Below, piece by piece: positions 45,823 through 55,944 of a stretch of 64,000 nucleotides of DNA. How positions within the stretch are numbered: the first letter of the stretch is position 1; each line of letters opens with the position of its first letter. A program made the position numbers and the translations under genes. The stretch comes from Brevundimonas sp. SORGH_AS_0993 (GTDB lineage: Bacteria; Pseudomonadota; Alphaproteobacteria; Caulobacterales; Caulobacteraceae). The notes below the pieces were generated by a model, which worked only from the letters and a program-made list of their open reading frames with translations, was not told where the DNA came from and did no database searches. The stretch lies in assembly GCF_030818545.1 (NCBI RefSeq), contig NZ_JAUTAH010000001.1:2299001-2363000 (forward strand), given 5' to 3'.

Positions 45823-46725
45823 TCAGCCCTTCAGCACCTCCACCAGGGTCTTGCCCAAGCGCGCGGGCGAAGGCGACACGCGGATCCCGGCGGCTTCCAT
45901 GGCCGCGATCTTGGATTCCGCATCGCCCTTGCCGCCCGAGACGACGGCGCCGGCGTGGCCCATGGTGCGACCCTTGGGCGCCGTGCGGCCCGCGATGAAG
46001 CCGGCCATCGGCTTCTTGCGGCCCTTCTTGGCCTCGTCGATCAGGAACTGGGCGGCGTCCTCCTCGGCCGAGCCGCCGATTTCGCCGATCATGATGATGG
46101 ATTCCGTGGCGTCGTCGGCCAGGAACATCTCCAGCACGTCGATGAATTCGGTGCCCTTGACCGGGTCGCCGCCGATGCCGACGGCCGTGGTCTGGCCCAG
46201 GCCCTCGTTGGAGGTCTGGAACACGGCCTCATAGGTCAGGGTGCCCGAGCGCGAGACGATGCCGACATTGCCCTTCTTGAAGATGTTGCCCGGCATGATG
46301 CCGATCTTGCACTCTTCCGGGGTCAGGATGCCGGGGCAGTTCGGGCCCAGAAGGCGTGAGCCGGAGCGGTCCAGGCGCGCCTTGACCCGCACCATGTCCT
46401 GCACCGGGATGCCTTCGGTGATGCAGGTGATGAAGGGGATTTCCGCGTCGATGGCCTCGATGATGGCGTCGGCCGCGCCTGCCGGCGGGACGTAGATCAC
46501 GGTGGCGTCGGCGCCGGTGGCGTCCTTGCCTTCGGCGACCGAGGCGAAGATCGGCAGGGTCTCGCCGTGCGAGCCTGTCCAGGTCTGGCCGCCCTTGGCG
46601 GGGTGCACGCCGCCGACCATCTGGGTGTTGTAATAGGCCAGGGCCTGCTCGGTGTGGAAGCCGCCGGTCTTGCCGGTCAGGCCCTGCACCAGGATCTTGG
46701 TGTCTTTGTCGACGAGGATGGACAT
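45823..46725 (-). CDS. sucD: Succinyl-CoA synthetase alpha subunit
   Basis: SucD binds CoA and carries the phospho-histidine in the substrate-level phosphorylation step of the citric-acid cycle. The 300-residue protein has [48 protein letters not shown] and the active-site His in [17 protein letters not shown]. It is complete. Unusually, its partner sucC is not adjacent: a PIN/RHH pair and a glycosyltransferase lie between them. Confidence 0.97.
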   Translation of the reverse strand: MSILVDKDTKILVQGLTGKTGGFHTEQALAYYNTQMVGGVHPAKGGQTWTGSHGETLPIFASVAEGKDATGADATVIYVPPAGAADAIIEAIDAEIPFITCITEGIPVQDMVRVKARLDRSGSRLLGPNCPGILTPEECKIGIMPGNIFKKGNVGIVSRSGTLTYEAVFQTSNEGLGQTTAVGIGGDPVKGTEFIDVLEMFLADDATESIIMIGEIGGSAEEDAAQFLIDEAKKGRKKPMAGFIAGRTAPKGRTMGHAGAVVSGGKGDAESKIAAMEAAGIRVSPSPARLGKTLVEVLKG

Positions 46726-46743
46726 GAGGTCTCGTTTCTTGGG

Positions 46744-47166
46744 TTAGGCGGGAAGGAAGGGGTTTTCGACGCGGACGGACCCATAGGTCTGACCGTGACA
46801 GAGGGCTTCGGAATAGACGACCTTGGCGCCCAGCCGCTCGGCTGCAGCAATGACGGCGCCGTCCCAATAGGAGATCTGGTAGCGGCGCGAATATTCGATT
46901 CCCTGGCGGACGACCTTGTAATCCAAGGGCTGGAAAGGCTTTTTCGACAGGTGCGACACCCATTCCCGAGCCTCGTCCGTCGTCAGGGGCCGGCTGCCGC
47001 TCTGTTGGGCGGTGACGTAGAACTCCGCCAGCACCTGACCCGAGGTCCCAAAACGGGTCGTCAGCAATTCGACGGCGCGCTCATGCTTCGCCGGTTCGTC
47101 GGCTGAGCCGAGCGCGGCGTAGATCAGGACGTTCGTATCCAGGAAGGCTTCAGCGCTAGCGATCAA
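46744..47166 (-). CDS. PIN-domain toxin (VapC-like ribonuclease)
   Basis: The 140-residue protein is a PIN-domain nuclease with its acidic catalytic residues present: D in FLDTNVLIYA, E in VLAEFYVTA, and D in YWDGAVIAAAERLGA. It ends with the usual SEALCHGQTYGSVRVENPF. These proteins cleave RNA as toxins of type II systems. The frame starts at a TTG overlapping the antitoxin stop by 11 bp, supporting coupled translation. It ends 18 bp before sucD, so it sits inside the suc cluster. Confidence 0.88.
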   Translation of the reverse strand: MIASAEAFLDTNVLIYAALGSADEPAKHERAVELLTTRFGTSGQVLAEFYVTAQQSGSRPLTTDEAREWVSHLSKKPFQPLDYKVVRQGIEYSRRYQISYWDGAVIAAAERLGAKVVYSEALCHGQTYGSVRVENPFLPA

Positions 47167-47407
47167 AACGAGGCTCGCCGCTGTATGTCTCTTCCCGCGA
47201 AGGGCGCCAGTCGCCCATCCGGCCCTGACTCTCGCGCGCCAGTTTCAGCAAAGCCTCGGTCGCCTCGTCGTGTTCGGTTTCCTCCTCGACCAGCCGGGTC
47301 AGGAAGCCGCGCACCATCTCGTTGACGCTGGTTCGCTTGATGGCCGCCAGCACCCGCACCTTGTCCAGCAGGTCGTCATCGATGGCCAGGGTCAGGTTGC
47401 GGGTCAT
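47156..47407 (-). CDS. Ribbon-helix-helix antitoxin (CopG/DUF6364-like)
   Basis: The 83-residue protein starts [21 protein letters not shown], a ribbon strand and helix pattern ([10 protein letters not shown], then [16 protein letters not shown]). The acidic C terminus ([25 protein letters not shown]) is likely to bind the toxin. It precedes and overlaps the PIN gene, the normal order for a vapB-vapC pair. It would neutralise the toxin and autorepress the operon. Confidence 0.83.
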   Translation of the reverse strand: MTRNLTLAIDDDLLDKVRVLAAIKRTSVNEMVRGFLTRLVEEETEHDEATEALLKLARESQGRMGDWRPSREETYSGEPRFDR

Positions 47408-47460
47408 GCGGTCACACGGGTTATGTGGAGCACATAGGCCGTGGCGTCGCCCTGGGCAAG

Positions 47461-48378
47461 TCAGTCGCGGTCAGGCCGATCCCGAGGGGCGATATCCAGC
47501 AGCAGGCCCATCCGCCGCAGCACTCCCGCCTGCACCCGGTTCAGGGCGTAGAGACGCAAGAACAGGGCCGCCTCGCCGTCCGTCTCTCGCGCCGAGGCGT
47601 ATGTGGCCTGCTGGCGCCGGCGTCGGCGGCCGATTTCGGCCGTGTCGCCCACGGCCAGGCGTCGGTCCCATTTGGCGCGCCAGGCGTCCAGGCTGATGGC
47701 GTCGTAATGCAGCAGGCGCACGGTCTGGCCCGTGCGCGGATCGCGCGCGCGCGCCGCCTTCAACGGAACCTCGCCCCGCTTGGCTTCGTGAATGCAGGGG
47801 GTCACGCCGTCCAGGCCGCGCCGAACCGCATATTTGCCCATATGGTGGCCCAGCAGGCCCCGCACGAAGAAGGCGCCGGCGCCGGGATAGAGCAGGTAGC
47901 TGAGCTCGGACCAGAAAGGCCCGCTGTAGGATTTGCGCGCCAAAACGGCGCCATAGTCGCGGTTCAGGTCGTCGCCCGCGCGCCAGACCGCCTCCACCGT
48001 GGGAAAAAGCACCAGATCGCGCGCCGCCGGCGCCGTCTCCAGGGCGGCGGCCAGATCGACCGGGCCGAAGATCAGCTCGTCGATGTCCACGACCACCAGC
48101 CAGTCGGCGCCCAGAGCGCGATAGGCGTCGGCATAGACGAGGCGTTGACGCGCCTCGACCGAAGCAGGGCGGCCGCCGCGGGCGGCCCAGAAGGCGTCGT
48201 CGCAGACGGTCAGTTCGTCGTCGGCCAGGCCGACGGCCTTCGGCCGGGGGGCGCTGGCGGCGGGTCCGTCGAAATAGACCCGCACGCGCGCGGCGCCCCG
48301 GCGCCGGTAGTGATCGACGAAGACCCCGACGTGTCGTTCCGGCGCCAGGGCCATGGCGACGACCTCGAACCGCGTCAT
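47461..48378 (-). CDS. Glycosyltransferase family 2-like protein
   Basis: The 305-residue protein has an [21 protein letters not shown] start and a nucleotide-sugar DxD motif in [14 protein letters not shown]. The [25 protein letters not shown] stretch (by key residues R-Q, Y-A, G-A-D-W) is typical of Glyco_tranf_2_4 proteins. The C-terminal half is Arg-rich. It probably transfers a sugar to a surface polysaccharide; donor and acceptor are unknown. It lies between sucC (38 bp away) and the antitoxin gene (53 bp away). Confidence 0.75.
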   Translation of the reverse strand: MTRFEVVAMALAPERHVGVFVDHYRRRGAARVRVYFDGPAASAPRPKAVGLADDELTVCDDAFWAARGGRPASVEARQRLVYADAYRALGADWLVVVDIDELIFGPVDLAAALETAPAARDLVLFPTVEAVWRAGDDLNRDYGAVLARKSYSGPFWSELSYLLYPGAGAFFVRGLLGHHMGKYAVRRGLDGVTPCIHEAKRGEVPLKAARARDPRTGQTVRLLHYDAISLDAWRAKWDRRLAVGDTAEIGRRRRRQQATYASARETDGEAALFLRLYALNRVQAGVLRRMGLLLDIAPRDRPDRD

Positions 48379-48416
48379 CGCCCCTGGCCCCGCGCCGGTG
48401 TGGGTCGGTCAGACGG

Positions 48417-49607
<1,191 letters not shown>

Positions 49608-49724
49608 GAGGGATCGCCGCAATCTGGTGGGAGAGTTGCGGGGCTTATAGGCCGCTCTTTTGCATTGCGCTACCGGCCTTGGCCCTGCTTGAGCGCATCG
49701 CTTTCGCAGGGCAACCGGATCGGT

Positions 49725-51257
49725 TCAGTCGACCCAGTCCCGCTTCAGCGTGCGCGAGGCGCCGACCAGCAGGATCGCCGCCAGAACATAGAAGCCCATG
49801 CCCGTGTAGATGGCCCAGCGCAGGCTTTCCTCGCCGAAGCGCGGCGCCAGAAGGTCGCTCATCCAGCCGAAGTAGTAGAAGCCCACGGCGATGCCGAGCA
49901 GATTGTTGAGCAGCAGGAACAGGGCCGAGGCGGTGGAGCGCATGGCCGCCGGGGCCAGATGCTGCACCGCCGCCGTGATCGGACCCAGCCAGGCCAGGTT
50001 CAGTCCCGTCGGGATCAGAAAGATGAAGAAGGCCAGGATCAGCTGCTGGGCGTGACTGCCGCCGCCCGGCAGGACCAGACCGATCAGCCAGGGCGAATTC
50101 ATCGCCAGGATGAAACAGGGCGCCGAGATCAGAAAGGCGATGGCGGGCGTCAGCGGATAGGCGCCCTTGCCCTTCTTCGACAGCTTGTCGGCGATCATCC
50201 CGCCCAGCCAGATGCCCAGAAGACCGCCGATCAGGGCGATGCCGGCATAGTACCAGCTGGTCTGTTTCAGCGTCAGGTCGAAGCTGCGCATGAAGAACAG
50301 CGGCAGCCAGCCCGCCACCCCATAGCCGCAGACGGAGGAAGAGGCCGCGCCCAGGGCCAGCAGCCAGAAGCTGGGCTTTGGAATTACGACCGAGGCCGTG
50401 CGCCGTGCGATCATCAGCGAGACGCCGATCACCGCCGCCAGCAGACCGCCGAAGGCCAGCACCAGCGGACTGGCCGATATCATGTCCGTGAACCGAGCGA
50501 ACGCGGCCAGAACCAGCAATCCGCTCCCCAGCCCCAGCATGATCTGCGCGGCGATCTTGCCGGTCCGGTCCGTGCCGACGGGAGCGACGGCCATGTTCGG
50601 CGTCGGGGCCGTCATCTGCGGTTCGGTCCTGACCGCATCCATACCGCCCCGCTTGGGATCGCGCACCGTCAGGCGCAGCAGCGGCGCGATCAGCACGCCA
50701 AGCAGGCCGACCACGATGAAGGCCGTGCGCCAGCCATAGGTCGCCGCCAGAAGGCCGCCGACCAGGGTGCCCGCCGCCATGCCCAGCGGAATGCCGAAAG
50801 CGAAGGCGGCCATGGCGCGCGCCCGCTGGTGCGGCGGGAAATAGTCGGCGATCAGCGAATAGGCCGGGGCCACCCCGCCGGCCTCGCCCACGCCCACGCC
50901 CATTCGGCACAGGAACAGCTGGCCGAAAGAGCCCGCCATGCCGCACAGGGCGGTGAAACCCGACCAGACGGCCAGCGCGCCGGTCATGATCCACACCCGG
51001 CTGAACCGGTCCGCCAGCCAGGCCAGGGGGATGGCCAGGGTCGAATAGACCGAGGCGAAGGCGATGCCGCCCAACAGGCCGAACTGTTTGTCCGACATGT
51101 TGAACTCGGCCTTCAGCGGCGCGGCCAGGATGCCGATGATCTGTCGATCCAGGAAGTTCAGCATGTAGATCAGGATCAGCACCGCCAGCACATAGAAGCG
51201 GTAGCCGGGGCGGTCGGGCGTCCGGGACGGGGCGGCGGTCGTCACGTCGGAGGTCAT
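49725..51257 (-). CDS. MFS transporter, spinster-like
   Basis: The 510-residue transporter has twelve predicted helices, plus two in a long central region. The loop 2-3 motif is in PLAWLADRFSRVWIM, and YMLNFLDRQIIGILAAPLK (helix 1) and VGVGEAGGVAPAYSLIADYFPPHQRA (by key residues G-E-A-G, D-Y-F-P) mark the spinster/ACS-type branch. It faces the same way as the TonB receptor gene, 147 bp downstream of it. The two probably form an outer- and inner-membrane uptake path for one small organic compound. Confidence 0.85.
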   Translation of the reverse strand: MTSDVTTAAPSRTPDRPGYRFYVLAVLILIYMLNFLDRQIIGILAAPLKAEFNMSDKQFGLLGGIAFASVYSTLAIPLAWLADRFSRVWIMTGALAVWSGFTALCGMAGSFGQLFLCRMGVGVGEAGGVAPAYSLIADYFPPHQRARAMAAFAFGIPLGMAAGTLVGGLLAATYGWRTAFIVVGLLGVLIAPLLRLTVRDPKRGGMDAVRTEPQMTAPTPNMAVAPVGTDRTGKIAAQIMLGLGSGLLVLAAFARFTDMISASPLVLAFGGLLAAVIGVSLMIARRTASVVIPKPSFWLLALGAASSSVCGYGVAGWLPLFFMRSFDLTLKQTSWYYAGIALIGGLLGIWLGGMIADKLSKKGKGAYPLTPAIAFLISAPCFILAMNSPWLIGLVLPGGGSHAQQLILAFFIFLIPTGLNLAWLGPITAAVQHLAPAAMRSTASALFLLLNNLLGIAVGFYYFGWMSDLLAPRFGEESLRWAIYTGMGFYVLAAILLVGASRTLKRDWVD

Positions 51258-51350
51258 CGGCGTTTCCCTTGGGCGGCCTTTCGGCGCGTCATTTGTGGAG
51301 CGAGCCTAGCCGCAAGCCGAAGGGCCTGCCAAGCCGGGCCGGAAAACAGA

Positions 51351-51380
51351 AGGGGCGGCGGCCCGGAGACCGCCGCCCCT
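51351..51380 (-). terminator. Hairpin after the TonB receptor gene
   Basis: AGGGGCGGCGG and CCGCCGCCCCT form an 11-bp stem with an 8-base loop. On the minus strand it is followed by TCTGTTTTCC, a broken U tract. It lies in the 147-bp spacer before the MFS gene and may terminate partly, giving less MFS than receptor. Confidence 0.6.
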
Positions 51381-51404
51381 TGCATCAGGCGTCTTGTGTC
51401 GCGA

Positions 51405-53605
51405 TCAGAAGCGATAGGTCAGGCGCGCCGAATAGGTGGTCGGCGGGCCGTAGAAGGCGCTGATCGCGTTGTTGTAGGTTGCGCCGGGGAAGCTGTAGCC
51501 CCCGACCTTGTAGCGAACGTCGGTCAGGTTGCGGCCGAACAGACCCACTTCCCAACGCTTGCCGGGCGCGGTCCAGACCACGCTGGCGTCGGCCAGGACA
51601 TAGCCCTTCTGATCCAGGATCGGGTCCGGGATGTCGAATAGATGATAGTCCGACCGATAGGACAGCGACGGAGTGACGCGGATCTCGCCGCCCAGGATGT
51701 CGCCGCGCCAGGTCATGCCGTAGTAGGCCGACCATTCGGGCGAGTTCTGCGGCTTGCGCTGATCCGAGATGTCGACCGGCGAACCCGTCACCAGGGTGAC
51801 GAACTTGTCGAACTCGTTCTTCAGATAACCCAGCGAGAAGTTGGCCGAAATGTCGTTGGTCAGATGGGCCGAGCCTTCCAGCTCGAAGCCGTAGATGGTC
51901 GAGGCGCCGGCGTTGTCGACGACCGAGGCGATGCCGACGGCGGGCGGCGTGGCCACCTGCTGGGTCGTGATCTGCTGATCCTTGTAATCCGAATAGAAGA
52001 TCGCCGAGGCGAAGTTCATGCGGCGGTCGAAGGCCGATCCCTTCAGGCCCAGCTCATAGGTCGTGACCGTCTCGGGCTGGTAGCCGTTGACCGTCTGGGG
52101 CACCAGGGCGGCGTCGCCGCGCATGTCCCAGCCGCCCGATTTGAAGCCCTGGCTGATCGAGGCGTAGCCGGTGACGGCCTCGCTGAAATCATACGACACG
52201 CTGACGCGCGGCGTGAACTTCTCGAAGGTCTTGGAGGCGGTGTAGTTGGTGCGCGTGGCGAAGACCGGCCGATTGGCGCCGCCCGTGTAGGGGGTCGGCG
52301 TGGCGCCCAGATAGAAGAGACGCAGGACCGAGCCGTCCTTGTCGTCGCGGGTGTAGCGGCCGCCCAACGACAGATGCAGGCGGTCGGTCAGGTCGTAGCT
52401 GAAGTCGCCGAAGATCGAGAACGACTTGGTGTCCACCGAACCGGCGGCGGCGATGGCCAGGCCCAGATTGCCCGCGATGGTGTCGAAGGCGCCCGATGAC
52501 TTGCCGTCCAGATAGAACACGCCCGCCACGCCCGACCAGCGCGCGCCGGTCAGCAGGGCCTGGAACTCCTGGGTGAATTGGCGGTCGCTATAGATGGCCG
52601 GCACGTCCAGGGTCGGCATCGGCGTCTGGTCGAAGTCGATGACCGTATGGGTGTCGCCGGTGCGATAGGCGCTGATCGACTTCAGCGTCAGCATGTCGTT
52701 GACCCGGTATTCGCCGGTCAGGGACACGCCTTCGGTGACGACCTTCTGTTCGCCGGTGACGCCGGCGTAGGTGTCGTATTTGTTGGCGGGCGGCGTATAG
52801 CCGCCGGTGATGGAATTGACCTCGCGGTGGCCATGGCGAGGGCTGGAATCGTCCTCGACCCGGTCCCAGGCCAGACGCATGAACAGGCTGTCGTTCGGCG
52901 TCCATTCCGCGCTGGCGCGATAGGCGGTGACGTCCTTGTCGTACTGATCCTGGCCGGTGTTCAGGTTCTTGCCGTAGCCGTCGTGCTGATAGGTGGCGAC
53001 CGCGCCGCCGATGGCGAAGGTGTCGCCGACGGGGAGTTATAGCTGCCCAGTTCGGCCCGCGCGGTCAGGCTGGGGTCCTGGCCCAGGCGTTTGGTGACGT
53101 ATTTGATCGCCCCGCCGATGGTGTTGCGGCCGTACAGGGTGCCCTGCGGCCCGCGCAGCACTTCGATGCGCTGGATGTCGAAGATGTCCAGCACGGCGCC
53201 CTGCGGACGGGCCACATAGACGTCGTCGACATAGAGGCCCACGCCCGGTTCGAAGCCCCACAGCGGGTCCTGCTGGCCCACGCCGCGGATGAAGCTGATC
53301 AGGGTGGAGTTGGAGCCGCGGGCGATCTGGACCGTAGCGTTGGGCGTCTGCTGCTGCAGGGCCGTGATGTTGACCGCGCCGGTCTGTTCCAGACGTTCGG
53401 CGCTGAGCGCCGACACCGCGACCGGCACGTCCTTCAACTGTTCGTCGCGGCGCCGGGCGGTGACGACGATGTCGTCGACGGTCGCCGTGTCCTGATGGGC
53501 GTTGGCCGCCTGGGCCGTCGCCTCCGTGTCCTGGGCGGCCGAAGCCCCCGCCATAACGCTCCAAGCCGCGCCGGCCAGCAGCGCGCACTTCACATGACGA
53601 TTCAT
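51405..53605 (-). pseudogene. TonB-dependent receptor, frameshifted
   Basis: The first frame gives a signal peptide (after ASA, about residue 23), the TonB-box region (VDDIVVTARRRDEQLKD) and the plug (SFIRGVGQQDP, VLRGPQGTLYGRNTIGGAI). It breaks after ELGSYNSP. The barrel continues in another frame to a C-terminal aromatic residue (YSARLTYRF). Adding one base to the GGGG run at 53031-53034 joins them as ELGSYNSPVGDTFAIGG, giving 733 residues. It is an outer-membrane importer, substrate unknown, paired with the downstream MFS gene and the divergent TetR gene. The indel may be real or an error. Confidence 0.88.
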
Positions 53606-53635
53606 GATCTTGACCCCTTTGTCGTTTCCAGCCCG

Positions 53636-53659
53636 TTGACGCTTTTATTCAGCGTTCAA
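53636..53659. promoter_or_regulatory. Candidate TetR operator in receptor/regulator spacer
   Basis: TTGACGCT and AGCGTTCAA form an imperfect inverted repeat about 20 bp long, next to a smaller dyad (ATGATTTTCAT, around 53659). They lie 30-55 bp upstream of the TonB receptor start, in the 208-bp divergent spacer to the TetR gene. TetR-type regulators usually bind such sites in their own divergent promoter. The call rests on geometry and context. Confidence 0.45.
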
Positions 53660-53791
53660 TGATTTTCATGATGAGTGGACCGGATTGGTCCCGCTGTCAA
53701 ACCTTTGGCCCTTCCGTGGCGTCATGCGGGCGGCGCAGCGTGTCGCGCCTGCATCAGGCCGACGACGGCGCCTGACGCTTTCCCTGCGGCG

Positions 53792-53803
53792 GATCAGGCT
53801 CTA
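53792..53803. repeat. Second copy of 12-mer ATCAGGCTCTAG
   Basis: The same 12 bases as the arm at 25246-25257 occur here, 10 bp before the TetR start codon. In both places the element is close to a gene start, so it may be part of a promoter, a leader or a dispersed repeat. Confidence 0.6.
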
Positions 53804-53813
53804 GCGTCGGGCC

Positions 53814-54566
53814 ATGACCCAGTCCGAGGCCCCATCGTTCCGTCCCGCGGCCGCCGCCCGTCGCAAGGCCGACGGCGCCGCACCCGCCCGACGCGGTCGC
53901 CCGTCCAAGGCGCGCGCCGGCGCCGCCGTCGAAACGCGCGACCTGATTCTGGACGCAGCCGAGGACCTGTTCTCCAAACACGGCTTCTACGGCGTCACCA
54001 TCCGCGAGGTGGCGCGCGAGGCGGGGGTCGATACGGCCTTGGTGCACTATTATTTCGGGGCCAAGCGCGACCTGTTCGACGCGGTCTTCCTGCGTCGCGC
54101 CCAGGTTTGGAACGACGACCGGGTCGCCGCCATCGACCGCTATGCCGAAGCGGCGGGCGAGGCCATGACGCTGGAGGGCCTGCTGGAGGCGTTCCTGCGT
54201 CCGCCGTTCGAATGGTCGCTGAAGGGCGGGCCGGGGTGGAAACACTACGCCGCCCTGGTGGCCCAGACCAACGCCAACCCCAGTTTCGGGGGCGAGACCA
54301 TGGCTCGCTATTTCGACCCGGCCATTCACCGTTTGATCGCCCTGATCGCGCGCGTCCTGCCCGAGGCCAGCCAGGTCGATCTCTATTGGGCCTATCACAA
54401 TCTGTCGGGCGCCCTGACCCTGACCCTGGGCGAGACGGGGCGTCTGGACCGCCTGTCCAACGGCCTGGCCCGCTCGGGCGATTTGCAGACGGCCGGCGAT
54501 TACATGGTCCGTTTCGCCGCCGCCGGCTTCCGCGCCGTGGCGGGTATGGACAGGTCTGAAGCCTGA
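53814..54566 (+). CDS. TetR/AcrR family transcriptional regulator
   Basis: The 250-residue protein has a disordered basic N-terminal arm (about 35 residues, RRGRPSK), then a TetR HTH: ILDAAEDLFSKHGFYGVTIREVAREAGVDTALVHYYFGAKRDLF (by key residues A-x-x-L-F, G-x-x-x-x-T-I-R-E, H-Y-Y-F). The helical ligand-binding domain follows. It is divergent from the TonB receptor and MFS genes. It most likely represses them and its own gene, with release by the imported compound or a product. Confidence 0.88.
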   Translation: MTQSEAPSFRPAAAARRKADGAAPARRGRPSKARAGAAVETRDLILDAAEDLFSKHGFYGVTIREVAREAGVDTALVHYYFGAKRDLFDAVFLRRAQVWNDDRVAAIDRYAEAAGEAMTLEGLLEAFLRPPFEWSLKGGPGWKHYAALVAQTNANPSFGGETMARYFDPAIHRLIALIARVLPEASQVDLYWAYHNLSGALTLTLGETGRLDRLSNGLARSGDLQTAGDYMVRFAAAGFRAVAGMDRSEA

Positions 54567-54630
54567 GCCGCTTTCACCCGGCGGGAAATCATGGTTTCAC
54601 GACGACAGAGTCCCGCCGTCGAAAGCTCCC

Positions 54631-55392
54631 ATGCGCGCCCAGTCCGCCGAACGCCGCCGTTTTCTCAGAGGTCTGATCGTGGCGGTGGCGGGCGGCGTTT
54701 TCCTGGCCGTCACCGGCGCCTTCGGCAGCGGCGGCGCGCCCTTGCCGGAACGACTTGTCTATTGGATCGGGATCATGGTGATCGGCGGCCTGTGGGGCCA
54801 TGTCTGCGCCATGCTGGTCAGCCGTTTCGTCGATCTGGACGAGCGGCCCTGGCTGGCTGTCGCCGTGTTGACGGCGGTGATCACCGGCCCGCTCAGCGTC
54901 CTGGTCTGGGCCGCCACGGGCCTGTTCTTCGTCCACCGCCTCTATCCGCTGGCGGGCCTGCCTCAATTGTTCGTTCCGGTGCTGATCGTGACGGCCGCGA
55001 TCAGCGCGTTGAACGTCTTCCTGGGGCGGGCCACGCCGGTTCAGACCCATGCCGCCTCGTCCGCGACGACCGCCCGTTCGGTGCGGTTTCTGGAGCGGCT
55101 GCCGATGAAGTTGAAGGGCGCTGCGATCCAGGCGGTGCAGGCCGAGGACCATTATTTGCGCATCCACACCGACCGGGGGTCGGACCTGATTCTGATGCGG
55201 CTGTCCGACGCGGTCGAGGAGCTGGAGGGGCTGGAAGGCGCCCAGACGCACCGCAGCTGGTGGGTGGCCAGGGACGCCGTGCGCGGGGTCGAACGCGGCG
55301 ACGGCCGCGCCGTCCTGACGCTGGAGGGCGGTCTGCGCGCGCCGGTCAGCCGACGCTACGCCCGCGCCCTGCGCGAAGCCGACTGGTGGTGA
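54631..55392 (+). CDS. Membrane-anchored LytTR DNA-binding regulator
   Basis: The 253-residue protein has about four transmembrane segments in its N-terminal half (GLIVAVAGGVFLAVTG, LVYWIGIMVIGGLWGH, VAVLTAVITGPLSVLVW, LFVPVLIVTAAISAL). The C terminus has a LytTR domain with IQAVQAEDHYLRIHTDRG, THRSWWVARDAVRGVE and APVSRRYARALREA. Such proteins bind DNA from the membrane without a kinase. The signal sensed and the targets are unknown. It follows the TetR gene on the same strand with a 64-bp gap and ends 4 bp from the convergent lipoprotein gene. Confidence 0.85.
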   Translation: MRAQSAERRRFLRGLIVAVAGGVFLAVTGAFGSGGAPLPERLVYWIGIMVIGGLWGHVCAMLVSRFVDLDERPWLAVAVLTAVITGPLSVLVWAATGLFFVHRLYPLAGLPQLFVPVLIVTAAISALNVFLGRATPVQTHAASSATTARSVRFLERLPMKLKGAAIQAVQAEDHYLRIHTDRGSDLILMRLSDAVEELEGLEGAQTHRSWWVARDAVRGVERGDGRAVLTLEGGLRAPVSRRYARALREADWW

Positions 55393-55396
55393 ACAC

Positions 55397-55840
55397 TCAC
55401 GACGCGGGCCGCACCGTGATCGCCGACTTGGAAGCGGCGCAGCCCGTCAGGGTGTCGTTCCCGATCTCGACCCGCGCGGTCATCGGATAGACGCGGTCGC
55501 TCATCCCGTCCGAACACTCGGTGGCGATCAGCATGACGTTCAGCGCCTGTTGCAGATTGGTCGAGGTGGCGTAGGTCGCCACCGTTCCCTGGACGGTCGC
55601 GCCGTGATTGGGGGCGCGCTGCTCGGGCTGATCGACGCGGGTGTAGATCAGGGTGTCGGGGGTGATCTCCACGCTCCAGAACGGCTCGGTCCCCAGCGCC
55701 CGCACCGGCTGGCCCAGATCGACCCCGCCCAGGACGGCGGCGGTCTGGGGTTCGGCGGCGGCCTCGGGCTTGGCCTCCTTGCGGTCGTAGCAACCGGCCA
55801 GGGCGACGCCGGCGATCAGCACGGGCAGGATCAGACGCAT
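55397..55840 (-). CDS. Lipoprotein with GTEPFW motif
   Basis: The 147-residue lipoprotein starts MRLILPVLIAGVALAGC (lipobox LAGC), with a short acidic linker and a beta-rich domain. The domain carries ALGTEPFWSVEITPDTLIYT, ATECSDGMSDRVYPM and GNDTLTGCA. The GTEPFW strand and the Cys-Ser-Asp-Gly-Met block recur in small lipoproteins related to HslJ/META-neighbourhood proteins (COG3650-like). Function is unknown. AGAGAGG lies upstream of the ATG at 55840. Confidence 0.72.
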   Translation of the reverse strand: MRLILPVLIAGVALAGCYDRKEAKPEAAAEPQTAAVLGGVDLGQPVRALGTEPFWSVEITPDTLIYTRVDQPEQRAPNHGATVQGTVATYATSTNLQQALNVMLIATECSDGMSDRVYPMTARVEIGNDTLTGCAASKSAITVRPAS

Positions 55841-55944
55841 CGGCGGCCTCTCTTCATTCTGGGACACGCGGCTTTTCGGAACCCGCCGCAAGTGTGCCTG
55901 CCCCTGGCTTCGGTCAAGGGCCGGGGCTGCGTTATGCTGTTCGC

